A DNA stretch of 12,960 nt, from NCBI GenBank assembly GCA_002685655.1, contig NYXM01000047.1, forward strand, positions 1 through 12,960, in the 5' to 3' direction. The position numbers and the translations under genes are program-made. Under the pieces are notes generated by a model, which made no database searches, had not been told where the DNA came from, and saw nothing but the letters and a program-made list of their open reading frames with translations. Of this stretch, positions 1 to 7,176 are shown in pieces. Every line of letters starts with the position of its first letter. Position 1 is the first letter of the stretch. This DNA is from Planctomycetaceae bacterium (lineage in GTDB: Bacteria; Planctomycetota; Planctomycetia; Pirellulales; Pirellulaceae).

Positions 1-53
1 TCGCGCTGAACAGCTTCGACGTCAAGTATCTTGTCCGATGCGACGTCTGACAT
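1..53 (-). CDS. N-terminal fragment of a CDS leaving the window; possibly cysteine desulfurase SufS
   Basis: An ATG at 53-51 on the minus strand opens a frame with no stop up to the window edge, giving 17 codons that begin MSDVASDKILDVEAVQR. A short AAGG motif lies about 6 bases upstream of the ATG. The gene lies 90 bp downstream of sufE on the same strand. Many SufS/CsdA-type cysteine desulfurases begin with a short stretch of the form 'DVE-x-[IV]-R' before the 'FP-x-L' segment, and sufS is a common neighbour of sufE. A PLP-dependent cysteine desulfurase supplying sulfane sulfur to SufE is therefore the best guess. No catalytic residue is inside the window, so the identity is an inference from position and a very short N-terminal resemblance. 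It could be another gene, or a chance frame. Confidence 0.4.
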   Translation of the reverse strand, partial: MSDVASDKILDVEAVQR

Positions 54-143
54 GACGAACCTTTTTTCTGACGACGATGCAACCAGCGACCTCCTGCGAT
101 CATGCGAGTCGCCAGTCTGCTAATTTACCGGCCTACAGATTGA

Positions 144-554
144 TCAAGCAGCCTGCTCGGCGATATCTCGAATTCTCTGAACCATGCTGAACAGACCGTT
201 GCGGCGCAGTGGACTGAGGTGCCGTTCCAGCCCCAGTCTGCCGAACACGTTTCGTGGATCGACGGCCAGGATCTCATCCGCGGTCTTGCGGGAATACATC
301 GCCAGCAGAACTGCAATCAACCCGTTAACAATGATGGCGTCACTGTTGGCAACGATTTCAATCGTCGTTGGCTCGTCGTCCGAAAGGTTCGCGACCAACC
401 AGACATTATTTTGACAACCACGGACCTTGTTCTCCTCGGTCATTGCCGTTTCCGGTAGCTTGGGAAGTTCAAAGCCCAGGTCGATCAGGTAATCACATTG
501 GTCGTCCCAGTCGCCCAGTTCTTCAAATTCCTCGAGCAGTTCGTCAATAGTCAT
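144..554 (-). CDS. sufE: SufE family Fe-S cluster assembly sulfur acceptor
   Basis: A 136-residue protein of the SufE/CsdE fold. In this family a conserved cysteine takes persulfide sulfur from a SufS-type cysteine desulfurase, stimulates that enzyme and passes sulfur on to Fe-S scaffold proteins in the cytoplasm. The hallmark KVRGCQNNVWL is at residues 43-53, with Cys47 (bases 414-416) as the expected acceptor. It is preceded by the family's 'YLIDLG-x-x-LP-x-LP' segment at residues 22-34. The length matches ordinary SufE proteins. I chose the ATG at 554 because it opens directly on the helical start MTIDELLEEFEEL. The frame stays open further upstream to a TTG at 680, but the extra 42 residues are basic and proline-rich and unlike SufE. 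No clear Shine-Dalgarno site is seen. The gene lies downstream of the propeller gene and upstream of a possible sufS fragment, all on the minus strand. The family call is firm; the start is fairly firm. Confidence 0.93.
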   Translation of the reverse strand: MTIDELLEEFEELGDWDDQCDYLIDLGFELPKLPETAMTEENKVRGCQNNVWLVANLSDDEPTTIEIVANSDAIIVNGLIAVLLAMYSRKTADEILAVDPRNVFGRLGLERHLSPLRRNGLFSMVQRIRDIAEQAA

Positions 555-775
555 AGATGGCGTCGGGGGCACGGGATCTTTCTCAAACGGCGTACTGGCA
601 GGTCCACCTCTGTTGGGCGAACCTGCGAACAGGAAGTCCGGCAGCGACAGGTTCAAAATGAATCGCCGGCGGCGACCCAACTAGAGAGCTTTTGTCAGGT
701 TTTTCTTCACAAATGAGTCAAGTCTTCAACGACGGGCGCCGACCGCAGGTTGGTCGGGGAGCGGGTCGCCGCAAC

Positions 776-820
776 CGAGCGAAAGCTCGTGTCTATCTGA
801 GGCACAGCCTCAGATAGACA
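776..820. repeat. Two adjacent perfect hairpins in the intergenic region
   Basis: On the plus strand, CGAGC (776-780), GAAA (781-784) and GCTCG (785-789) form a 5-bp stem closed by a GNRA-type tetraloop. The very next base starts a second perfect stem: TGTCTATCTGAGGC (790-803), loop ACA (804-806), GCCTCAGATAGACA (807-820), 14 of 14 bases paired. The pair lies in the 396-bp gap between the end of the propeller gene (951) and the start of sufE (554). Read on the minus strand it could stop or stabilise the propeller transcript about 130 nt past its stop codon. However, there is no T-run on either side, so it is not a standard intrinsic terminator. A REP-like dispersed palindrome fits at least as well. 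The rest of 555-950 shows no convincing gene. Confidence 0.7.
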
Positions 821-950
821 TTCTAGGTCGAGCCCCATGGATTTCCAAGGTGGCCGACGTCCGCGGTGCAGCGTAGGCAGTGTGATTGTGTGACCTTCAG
901 AAAGTTGCCCTAGTACGAAAAGATGGCAGATTCGTGAGGGGCAAGCGCGC

Positions 951-3900
951 CTATTCGATATATTCAGCGCGCTGTTTTCGCTCGAAGGCTTCAAGCTCTT
1001 CCGTCAACATCGCGGACGCAAATTCCGGATCTGGCTCGACCTTAACCTCTTGCACAAGCTCTTTACCGTCCACAATCAGCTTGGCCAGATAGGTTCCCGG
1101 TGCGATCTGCGGTCCAGGCCGGGGCTGCCGAGAGGTGCCTGGCGCTGCACGCGCCTTTAACTCTTCCTGAGTCAGTTGCCCATCCTTATTTGCATCCAAT
1201 CGCTCGATCAGTTGGAGTACGGTCTGTCCACGTTGGCCCTTGGCGGCGTCCTCCTTCGTCAGCTTGCCATCGGAGTTCGTATCGAGTTGACGGAATGCCT
1301 GTGCGGCAGAGTTTGTCGGTTGCCGGCGCGGCAAAGAACGTCGCAAGTCCCACATCGTACGATGCAAGCCAACTTTCTTGTCCGCGCCGAGTTGTCTGAT
1401 AAGGTCACCCTTAATATCTCGGATCTCCAAAGAGACTTCCTTGGCCTCTGCGGACAGATAGTAGTAGAAAGCGCTTCCGAAGTTGGCATTTTGGCTAGAG
1501 AAATTCCGGTGTCCCGAGTTCGCTGATGAAAGCGCACCGGCCCACAAGACACCGTCGGCGGGCTTAAACAAGTGAGCCTTTGCCTTGGCGATGTCTGCGG
1601 TCATCTGCCGAAGCGGCGAAACGTCGAGCACCCACAGGCTGCGACCATGGGTGGCTGCGACGATTTCATTCTCCGTCGGATGCACGGCGATTTCGTGGAT
1701 GGCCACAGTAGGCAAATTGTTGTGGATGCGCATCCAATGTCGCCCTCGATCCAAGGTTGCGAAAATCCCAAACTCGGTCCCCAAGAAAAGTAGATTCGCG
1801 TTCGACACATCTTCGCGTAGACACCGAGTTGAACCCGATGGCAAATTCGCCTTTATGGCCTGCCATGTTTGACCAAAGTCCTCGGTGACGTAGATATGCG
1901 GCCGGTCGTTGTTGCTGCGGTGCCCGTCGAACGCCACGTAGGCGCGACCGGTTTCGAATCGCGAAGCCTCAATCGTGCTTACATGGTAGCTCTTTGGCAG
2001 CCCAACTTTTTTGGTAATGTCAATCCAGGCGTGGCCCGCATCTTTCGTAACCCACAATGCGCCGTCGTCCGTGCCGACGTAGAGCACATTGGGATCCCGC
2101 GGCGATTCGGCGATTGCCGTCGCGCTACCACGATCGGTGCGCGTGATCTCCGGCGAGATCTTCTGCAGCTTGCTGCCTCGATTCAGTGATCGGAAGACGA
2201 AATTTCCAGCACAGTAGAAGATCTTGGAATTATGATGCGACAGCGCAAAAGGTGTTTTCCAATTGAATCTGTATCGCGTGCCCTTGGGCGGTGTCGGGCG
2301 AATTCTGGCACGCTCGCCAGTTCGCAGATTCAATCGCCCCATATTCCCGCTCTGGCTCTCGTAGTAAACCAGATCGGGATCGGCGGGATCGACGCGGCAA
2401 ACGAAGCCATCGCCGCCGCCAATGCGAAGCCAGTCGGCATTGACTGGGCCGCGCGACCCGCGTTTACGAGTGGGACCACCCCACGAGCCGTTGTCTTGCA
2501 TTCCGCCGTAGGCTCGAAAAGGAGTGCGCGTGTCCAGCCCAACATCGTAAAACTGGCCTATGTCCATCACATTGTTAAAGTCCCACGTTTTGCCTCGATC
2601 ATACGAAATATACAGACCACCGTCGCAACCAAGAATGAGGTGCCGCCCATCGCGAGGATCGATCCACATCGCGTGGTGGTCCGGGTGAACGTTACGACCA
2701 CCGGTGCCGTATTCAACGCCGCCGTTGCCTGACGTGTGCAGGCTGACACCCATGACGTATTGGTAGCGATCGTCGCTCGGGTCGATATGAATCTGGCTAT
2801 AGTAAAACGGTCTCGGATTGAGACTGTTGATGCGCTTCCAGGTTTCTCCGCCATCGATTGACTTAAAAATGCCGCCAGTGTGAACTCCCTTTTCTCCCTG
2901 CTGCTGGCTGGCATTGGCACGTTGGCCGCCAAGATAGGCGGTAAAAGGCCGTGTTCCCGCGGTACCAGATCTCTTCCCCCAGGTAAGTTCAACGCTAACT
3001 TCTTCGTCACCTCGTTTGATCTTGATCGGCGACTTCTCGCCTGGCTTGTGACTACGGATTTTGACGACCAAGTCGTTATAAGACGCCACCTCTTCGCCAT
3101 CCACCTCGACAACCTGATCGCCGGCCTGCAACCCTGCTTTTTCCGCTGGACCACCAGCAGTGACCGAACGCAACGTCGCGGTCGTGCCGCGAGGTGACTC
3201 GGAACCGGAGATGCCCATGAACGCCGCCGCTGGCCCCGTGCCGATTTTTTCACTCTCCACAATCGCATACACAGTGTTCGGATTGGCCTGGTAGTACGCC
3301 AGACCGACACGTCCCAATTCCGCTTCAGGCAGCCCTTTGGTCAGCTTGGTCCAGTTTTCACCACCATCGGTGGTCTTATAGATGCCGCTACCGGGTCCCC
3401 AACGTTTTGCCGGATCGTTGGAGTCAAAGCCATCACGCTGGCGTTCGTACATCGCCACAATCAGCGTGTTGGCGTCGCGCGGGTGCATCACGACATCGAC
3501 ACAGCCCGTTTTGGCGTCGACGTAAAGCACCCGTTTCCACGATTGGCCGCCGTTGGTCGTCATGTAGAGACCGCGTTGCTTGTTCCGTCCCCACAGTCGA
3601 CCGAGTGCTCCGACATAAACGATATTCGGATTCGTGGGGTGGATGGCGATACGCCCGATCTGAAACGACTTCTTAAGTCCCATGTTCTGCCAGGTCCGCC
3701 CCGCGTCCGTTGATTTGTAAACGCCATCACCCCAGGAAACGGAATTGCGCGCATTATGTTCACCCGTGCCGACCCAAATAATGCTTGGGTCCGAAGCAGA
3801 AATACAGACGTCCCCAATCGACACTGTCGACTGTTTTTCAAAGATCGGAGAAAACGTCGTTCCGTTGTTGATCGTTTTGAAGAGCCCGCCGGAGGCTGTG

Positions 3901-4280
3901 GCGACGTAGTAGGTAGTCGGGTCCGATTCGACGACCGCTAGATCGATAATCCGACCGCCCATCGACGCCGGGCCAATGGGTCGCCAAGTCAGCGCGTCGA
4001 CCCAGGTTGGCTCGATCTTCATCAGCTCTTGCTTCTCCGCTTGATCGGCCGGTCTCGTGTCAGTTGATCTGGCTTCGGTCGCTGGAGCTTTCTCCTTCTC
4101 CTTCTCCTTCTTCGAGTCTTGCTCGATCGTCTCTGTTGCTTTCTTCTTGGGTGTTTCTTTGGCGCCTTGTTCTGATTGTGGGGTGGCCTGTGTTGCTTGG
4201 CCTTGCGCATTTGTTTGTTGTCCAAACAGCTGCGTTGCAAAGAGGACGACCAGGAAACAGTGAGTGGTCTGCTTCATCAT
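951..4280 (-). CDS. Secreted VPS10/sortilin-like Asp-box beta-propeller protein with inserted PDZ and EF-hand modules
   Basis: A 1109-residue exported protein of the group often annotated 'glycosyl hydrolase' or 'sortilin-like'; enzymatic activity is unproven for the group. It has a signal peptide (MMKQTTH, then hydrophobic residues 8-20) and a highly charged linker (about 40-90, with a KEKEKEK run from three TTCTCC repeats at 4090-4107). Asp-box motifs of the form S/T-x-D-x-G-x-T-W end at residues 197, 248, 310, 481, 566, 752, 806 and 849. The family's core HPDHHAMWIDP (532-542), LILGCDGG (548-555) and YGGMQDNGSWGG (591-602) is present. A PDZ domain sits at about 350-436. A FlgD-like C-terminal segment (GLHRTMWDLRR 971-981, PGTYLAKLIVDGKE 1061-1074) is split by two EF-hand loops (1000-1011, 1029-1040). 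There is no C-terminal membrane anchor. A GGGAGAG stretch precedes the ATG by roughly 10 bases. The frame is intact. The likely role is extracytoplasmic binding or processing; the substrate is unknown. Confidence 0.9.
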   Translation of the reverse strand: MMKQTTHCFLVVLFATQLFGQQTNAQGQATQATPQSEQGAKETPKKKATETIEQDSKKEKEKEKAPATEARSTDTRPADQAEKQELMKIEPTWVDALTWRPIGPASMGGRIIDLAVVESDPTTYYVATASGGLFKTINNGTTFSPIFEKQSTVSIGDVCISASDPSIIWVGTGEHNARNSVSWGDGVYKSTDAGRTWQNMGLKKSFQIGRIAIHPTNPNIVYVGALGRLWGRNKQRGLYMTTNGGQSWKRVLYVDAKTGCVDVVMHPRDANTLIVAMYERQRDGFDSNDPAKRWGPGSGIYKTTDGGENWTKLTKGLPEAELGRVGLAYYQANPNTVYAIVESEKIGTGPAAAFMGISGSESPRGTTATLRSVTAGGPAEKAGLQAGDQVVEVDGEEVASYNDLVVKIRSHKPGEKSPIKIKRGDEEVSVELTWGKRSGTAGTRPFTAYLGGQRANASQQQGEKGVHTGGIFKSIDGGETWKRINSLNPRPFYYSQIHIDPSDDRYQYVMGVSLHTSGNGGVEYGTGGRNVHPDHHAMWIDPRDGRHLILGCDGGLYISYDRGKTWDFNNVMDIGQFYDVGLDTRTPFRAYGGMQDNGSWGGPTRKRGSRGPVNADWLRIGGGDGFVCRVDPADPDLVYYESQSGNMGRLNLRTGERARIRPTPPKGTRYRFNWKTPFALSHHNSKIFYCAGNFVFRSLNRGSKLQKISPEITRTDRGSATAIAESPRDPNVLYVGTDDGALWVTKDAGHAWIDITKKVGLPKSYHVSTIEASRFETGRAYVAFDGHRSNNDRPHIYVTEDFGQTWQAIKANLPSGSTRCLREDVSNANLLFLGTEFGIFATLDRGRHWMRIHNNLPTVAIHEIAVHPTENEIVAATHGRSLWVLDVSPLRQMTADIAKAKAHLFKPADGVLWAGALSSANSGHRNFSSQNANFGSAFYYYLSAEAKEVSLEIRDIKGDLIRQLGADKKVGLHRTMWDLRRSLPRRQPTNSAAQAFRQLDTNSDGKLTKEDAAKGQRGQTVLQLIERLDANKDGQLTQEELKARAAPGTSRQPRPGPQIAPGTYLAKLIVDGKELVQEVKVEPDPEFASAMLTEELEAFERKQRAEYIE

Positions 4281-4370
4281 TTGATGGACTCTCCCGGAAT
4301 CTGGAGTTAGCTCTCGAAAGCGGCCTCCATGATAATCCCAAACCGCGGCCTACGCGAACTCTCAGGACTG

Positions 4371-5330
4371 TCACCGATTGCGCCAAAGTACGCGGTCGTC
4401 GATCTGAAGTCGTTCTTGCGCAGCGGCGATCTCTTTTTTGAATCGTTTGGCATCGGCCGGGTAGCCGGCCGTCGGTCTGATGCCCGGAACGCATTCGGAC
4501 CAAAACGCATTGAAGCCGAGCATCGCCAATTCGCGGAGGTACTTGGAGACCATCGATGCTAGCGCCGTGCACAGCGCCGACTCGCCTTTGGCTGTGAAAC
4601 GCATCTCGATTCGGCGTGTGGCCGGTCCCCATCGATATACGCTTTGCCGGCGCGCCTCGCTAACGATCATTGGCAGTACATTGGGAAAGACGGTTTGCAA
4701 CACGGGGGCATAGCGATTACGACCGCCATGTTTGTCGCAATGAACGATGATGCGTCCATCGTCGATGCTTTGCAGTTGTTGCTGAACGAGTTTCAAAGTC
4801 TCGAACGACAACGCGCCCCCTTTGGTGTCAAATCGATCGATCAGTGCATTGAAGCGCTCCGGGAAGATTGCAACGGAGCGCATGCTCAGCAACCGGATCT
4901 CTGACCGATCCAAGCCGATTGAAAAATGTGCACCGCATTCCTTGATCTCACTGGGTGTCGTGTCGATTGGAGCCTGGGAGCGGAAATCAGTGTACCAGGG
5001 CAATTTGTCGCGCCACACGACGCTTTGCGGCGCGAAGGCCTGCCAGACGTCATGCCAAGTGCGGACGTCGATTCCCAGTGTCGAGGCGGTCGCCAACACG
5101 GACCGTTCCAGCGTTGCCAGTCCGCCGCCAGGCTTGTAGAGCGTTTTCGAATCACCAATTGGCAAACCAGGCGCTGATGTGCTTGAAGACGCATGGACCG
5201 ATGCTCCCAAGACCTGGTACAGATCGGCATCGACAAGTTCGTCGGGAACGTGCCACGTGGTTGCTGAAATCACCAGCGGACCCAAGTTCGGGCCGTATCC
5301 CGCTTCGTCCGCCCCAATCAAGATTGCCAT
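4371..5330 (-). CDS. Divergent RNase HII-like protein
   Basis: A 319-residue protein with the landmarks of the RNase HII fold in the right order. MAILIGADEAGYGPNLGPLVI (residues 1-21) corresponds to the RNase HII opening G-x-DEAGRGP-x-x-GP, with Asp8 and Glu9 as expected metal ligands. A DSKTLYK segment (60-66) matches the DSK-x-L loop. IIVHCDKHGGRNRY (194-207) offers Asp199 as a possible third acid. ALASMVSKYLRELAM (256-270) resembles the 'ASI-x-AK-x-x-RD' helix, with Glu267 where RNase HII has its fourth aspartate. GYPADAKRF (289-297) resembles the C-terminal KGYGT-x-x-H region. Typical RNase HII is about 200-260 residues, so this protein carries extra sequence, mainly between 25-55 and 85-170. 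RNase HII cuts RNA in RNA-DNA hybrids; whether this one does is unknown. I chose the ATG at 5330 over an upstream GTG (5384) because the catalytic motif begins there. The propeller gene starts 90 bp downstream. Confidence 0.72.
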   Translation of the reverse strand: MAILIGADEAGYGPNLGPLVISATTWHVPDELVDADLYQVLGASVHASSSTSAPGLPIGDSKTLYKPGGGLATLERSVLATASTLGIDVRTWHDVWQAFAPQSVVWRDKLPWYTDFRSQAPIDTTPSEIKECGAHFSIGLDRSEIRLLSMRSVAIFPERFNALIDRFDTKGGALSFETLKLVQQQLQSIDDGRIIVHCDKHGGRNRYAPVLQTVFPNVLPMIVSEARRQSVYRWGPATRRIEMRFTAKGESALCTALASMVSKYLRELAMLGFNAFWSECVPGIRPTAGYPADAKRFKKEIAAAQERLQIDDRVLWRNR

Positions 5331-5411
5331 TTCGACTGCTTCTTTCCTCAACGACTGTGCGCACCGAAAGCGGCAAGGTAACACAAGTGGGGCTAATCGT
5401 CAGTGACCCCA

Positions 5412-6278
5412 ATGGACGCCGGTAACGCCGCGATTCATGATGATCATATGAGCAAATCCGAAATGATCCGCGCGGTCCTGTTGGTGGTGTTGGGTGCATC
5501 GTTTTTGGCGTTCGATCTGTACATGGTGCAGCGAATGCCCATCAGGGTTTCGGATGTATTCAGAGTGCTCGCCATACTGCATGGCGAACTGACCTTGCTG
5601 TTTGCACTTGCCGTGTATTGGCCACACCACCGATTGCTTCGATTGATTATGGGCAGTGCTGTGATGGCGATGGTGTGGCTGGCCGTAGCGGAATTGGCCG
5701 ACGTGTACTTCTTGTTTCGCCCCACTTTGATAGTGAAGTTGGTCACCGCATTTTTGATGGTTGCCAGTTTCTCCGTGCCGTGCGTCAGTTTCTTTATCCT
5801 CAATCGGCATATTTTCGGGGCGCGGTTTTCCATTCTTGGTCGCAGTTTCGACGCAGACGACCGTGTGCAATTCGGGATTCGACATCTGCTGCTCTTTACA
5901 ACCTGTTTCGCTTTTGTGGCGTTTGCTGCGCGTGCGCTATTTCCAGACAGCCTATCCGGACAATTTACACCAAGTTTCAATCGACAAGAAGTTTTGACGA
6001 TGTCGGCGCTTTGTCTGTTTCCTGGTTTGGCCGCCGGACCGATTGCCTTGGCGGTAATGCGTCCGTCGTGGCACATGATATGGACCGTACCCTGGATTCT
6101 CGTCCTCGGTGTTGGCGAGCTAATTCTCTTCGAGTGGTGGTTACCTAGCAGCATAACGCCCAACGTGACTGAGGTTCTGCAAACACTATCCTCGGTTGCC
6201 GGCGGCTATATCGAACTGGCGGTGGTGTTGGTCGTCGTGTTCGGCCTGACCCGAATCGGTGGCGTCAAACTCGAGTAA
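5412..6278 (+). CDS. Multi-pass membrane protein of unknown function
   Basis: A protein of about 288 residues that I do not recognise. Counting from the ATG at 5412, it has roughly eight hydrophobic segments: about 20-39, 49-69, 77-95, 104-130, 157-176, 197-216, 224-242 and 262-280. A hydrophilic stretch at about 131-154 (with RSFDADDR) separates two halves. The second half opens with FGIRHLLLFTTCFAF; an 'F-x-[IL]-R-x-L-L-x-x-T' opening is frequent in planctomycete membrane proteins of unknown role. No catalytic motif, metal site or transporter signature is visible. The start is uncertain: GTG at 5403, ATG at 5412 and ATG at 5448 are in frame and none has a clear ribosome binding site. The ATG at 5448 gives the shortest N-terminus before the first segment. 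It is divergent from the RNase HII-like gene, and a 220-bp gap separates it from the lipoprotein genes. A weak stem (CCGCG 6279-6283 with CGCGG 6291-6295) follows its stop. Confidence 0.75.
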   Translation: MDAGNAAIHDDHMSKSEMIRAVLLVVLGASFLAFDLYMVQRMPIRVSDVFRVLAILHGELTLLFALAVYWPHHRLLRLIMGSAVMAMVWLAVAELADVYFLFRPTLIVKLVTAFLMVASFSVPCVSFFILNRHIFGARFSILGRSFDADDRVQFGIRHLLLFTTCFAFVAFAARALFPDSLSGQFTPSFNRQEVLTMSALCLFPGLAAGPIALAVMRPSWHMIWTVPWILVLGVGELILFEWWLPSSITPNVTEVLQTLSSVAGGYIELAVVLVVVFGLTRIGGVKLE

Positions 6279-6485
6279 CCGCGCGGACGTCGCGGGCGAT
6301 TGATCTGTTTCGCTGCCCAATCGCACTTGTGAAGAAACCGCATTTCCACGATAAGCCAATCCAGTTCTCTGGCCATCAATTGCAGCGCCAGTCATGCTGG
6401 CAGTGCTGGCGATTTTTGGCGAGTGGACAAGTTTCGTCGAGGTATAGGGCGGATTCGACCGAAGAAACAAATCGATCAATTGACC

Positions 6486-6491
6486 AAGGAG
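6486..6491 (+). promoter_or_regulatory. Strong Shine-Dalgarno site
   Basis: AAGGAG lies 7 bases before the ATG at 6499. It is the best-placed ribosome binding site for any gene in this window and fixes the start of the LpoB-like gene. The rest of the gap 6279-6498 holds no gene I can support and no promoter with acceptable spacing. Confidence 0.8.
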
Positions 6492-6498
6492 AATCACG

Positions 6499-7176
6499 AT
6501 GGATCGATTTGGCATTCTTGGCGGCGTCTTGGCGATCACAGCCGTGTGCGTTTTCAGCGGTTGTCGTTCGTCGCATCAATTTGCGCATGTGATCAAAGAC
6601 GATCAGGCCGACATCGTTGGCAGTCATAGTGCTGGCGCGGAAACGTTCAATCCGCTCATCGATGAAGCGGTGGCGCGGCTGCTTGCTCGTCAGGAGACGC
6701 AGTTCCTACAGGCAGGGTTCGACGGCGCCCCCCCATTGGCTAGGCGAGTCTGCTTTCTTGGTGTCGAGAATCGGAGCATCGAAGAACTCGGCGACTTCAA
6801 AGAGCAGATCTATGAACAGATCGATTCGCAAATCCTCCAGGCACCGTATTTCGAGCCGATTAGTCGCCGCTACGTCGAGGCAGGTCTAATCGAGACGCGC
6901 CTACGACCGGACTCGCTCTTCATGCCGCAGAATATGCAGATATTCACGGCTGCCATGCAGCGTCAAGGCCAACCGTTTGACTACCTGGTTTTTGCCAAGC
7001 TGACCTCCGGCACGACTGAAAGCAACCACGACTATCAACGCGACTACGTACTGACGCTGGAACTTGTGGACGTGCAATCCGGTGCCTTCGACAAGGAATC
7101 GGCCAAGATTCGCAAAGGCTACCATAAGTCGCGTTTGGGTAAGTGGCGTAACTACAATCCATTCACACGGCAATAA
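6499..7176 (+). CDS. LpoB-like lipoprotein (possible penicillin-binding protein activator family)
   Basis: A 225-residue predicted lipoprotein. The N-terminus MDRFG is followed by a hydrophobic stretch and the lipobox FSGC, with Cys22 (bases 6562-6564) as the lipidated residue. The mature part resembles the LpoB/CsgG-like fold. RVCFLGVENRSIEEL (83-97) matches the first strand of the family. An amphipathic helix DFKEQIYEQIDSQIL (99-113) and a 'Y-F-E-x-I-S-R-R-Y-V' strand (117-125) follow. Next come FDYLVFAKLTSGTTES (160-175), a strand DYVLTLELVDVQSG (182-195) and the ending KIRKGYHKS (203-211), close to the family's 'I-x-K' end. In gamma-proteobacteria LpoB sits in the outer membrane and stimulates the peptidoglycan synthase PBP1B; that role cannot be assumed here. 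The gene overlaps the next one by a single base (TAATG at 7174-7178), so the two are probably translated together. The family assignment rests on motif recognition and is moderately sure. Confidence 0.72.
   Translation: MDRFGILGGVLAITAVCVFSGCRSSHQFAHVIKDDQADIVGSHSAGAETFNPLIDEAVARLLARQETQFLQAGFDGAPPLARRVCFLGVENRSIEELGDFKEQIYEQIDSQILQAPYFEPISRRYVEAGLIETRLRPDSLFMPQNMQIFTAAMQRQGQPFDYLVFAKLTSGTTESNHDYQRDYVLTLELVDVQSGAFDKESAKIRKGYHKSRLGKWRNYNPFTRQ

Noticed and set aside
707..994. Minus-strand frame of 95 codons overlapping the 3' end of the propeller gene
   Set aside because: It runs through the tandem hairpins, overlaps a firm gene, has low-complexity unrelated composition and no ribosome binding site.
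2232..2732. 166-codon plus-strand frame opposite the propeller gene
   Set aside because: Antisense shadow of a well-supported gene with no start signal or family resemblance.
2567..3310. 247-codon minus-strand frame inside the propeller gene
   Set aside because: It is the out-of-frame shadow of the PDZ and Asp-box region on the same strand; its Arg/Ser/Thr-rich translation resembles no protein.
5444..6163. 239-codon minus-strand frame opposite the membrane protein
   Set aside because: Antisense shadow: the plus-strand frame gives coherent hydrophobic segments, this one gives a basic composition without structure.
6279..6295. GC-rich stem after the membrane protein gene as a terminator
   Set aside because: Only 5 bp with a 7-base loop and no T-run; too weak to call.
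6416..6448. TTGGCG and TATAGG as a promoter for the lipoprotein pair
   Set aside because: The spacer is 21 bases, too long for a standard promoter; an alternative TGGACA gives 13 bases, too short.
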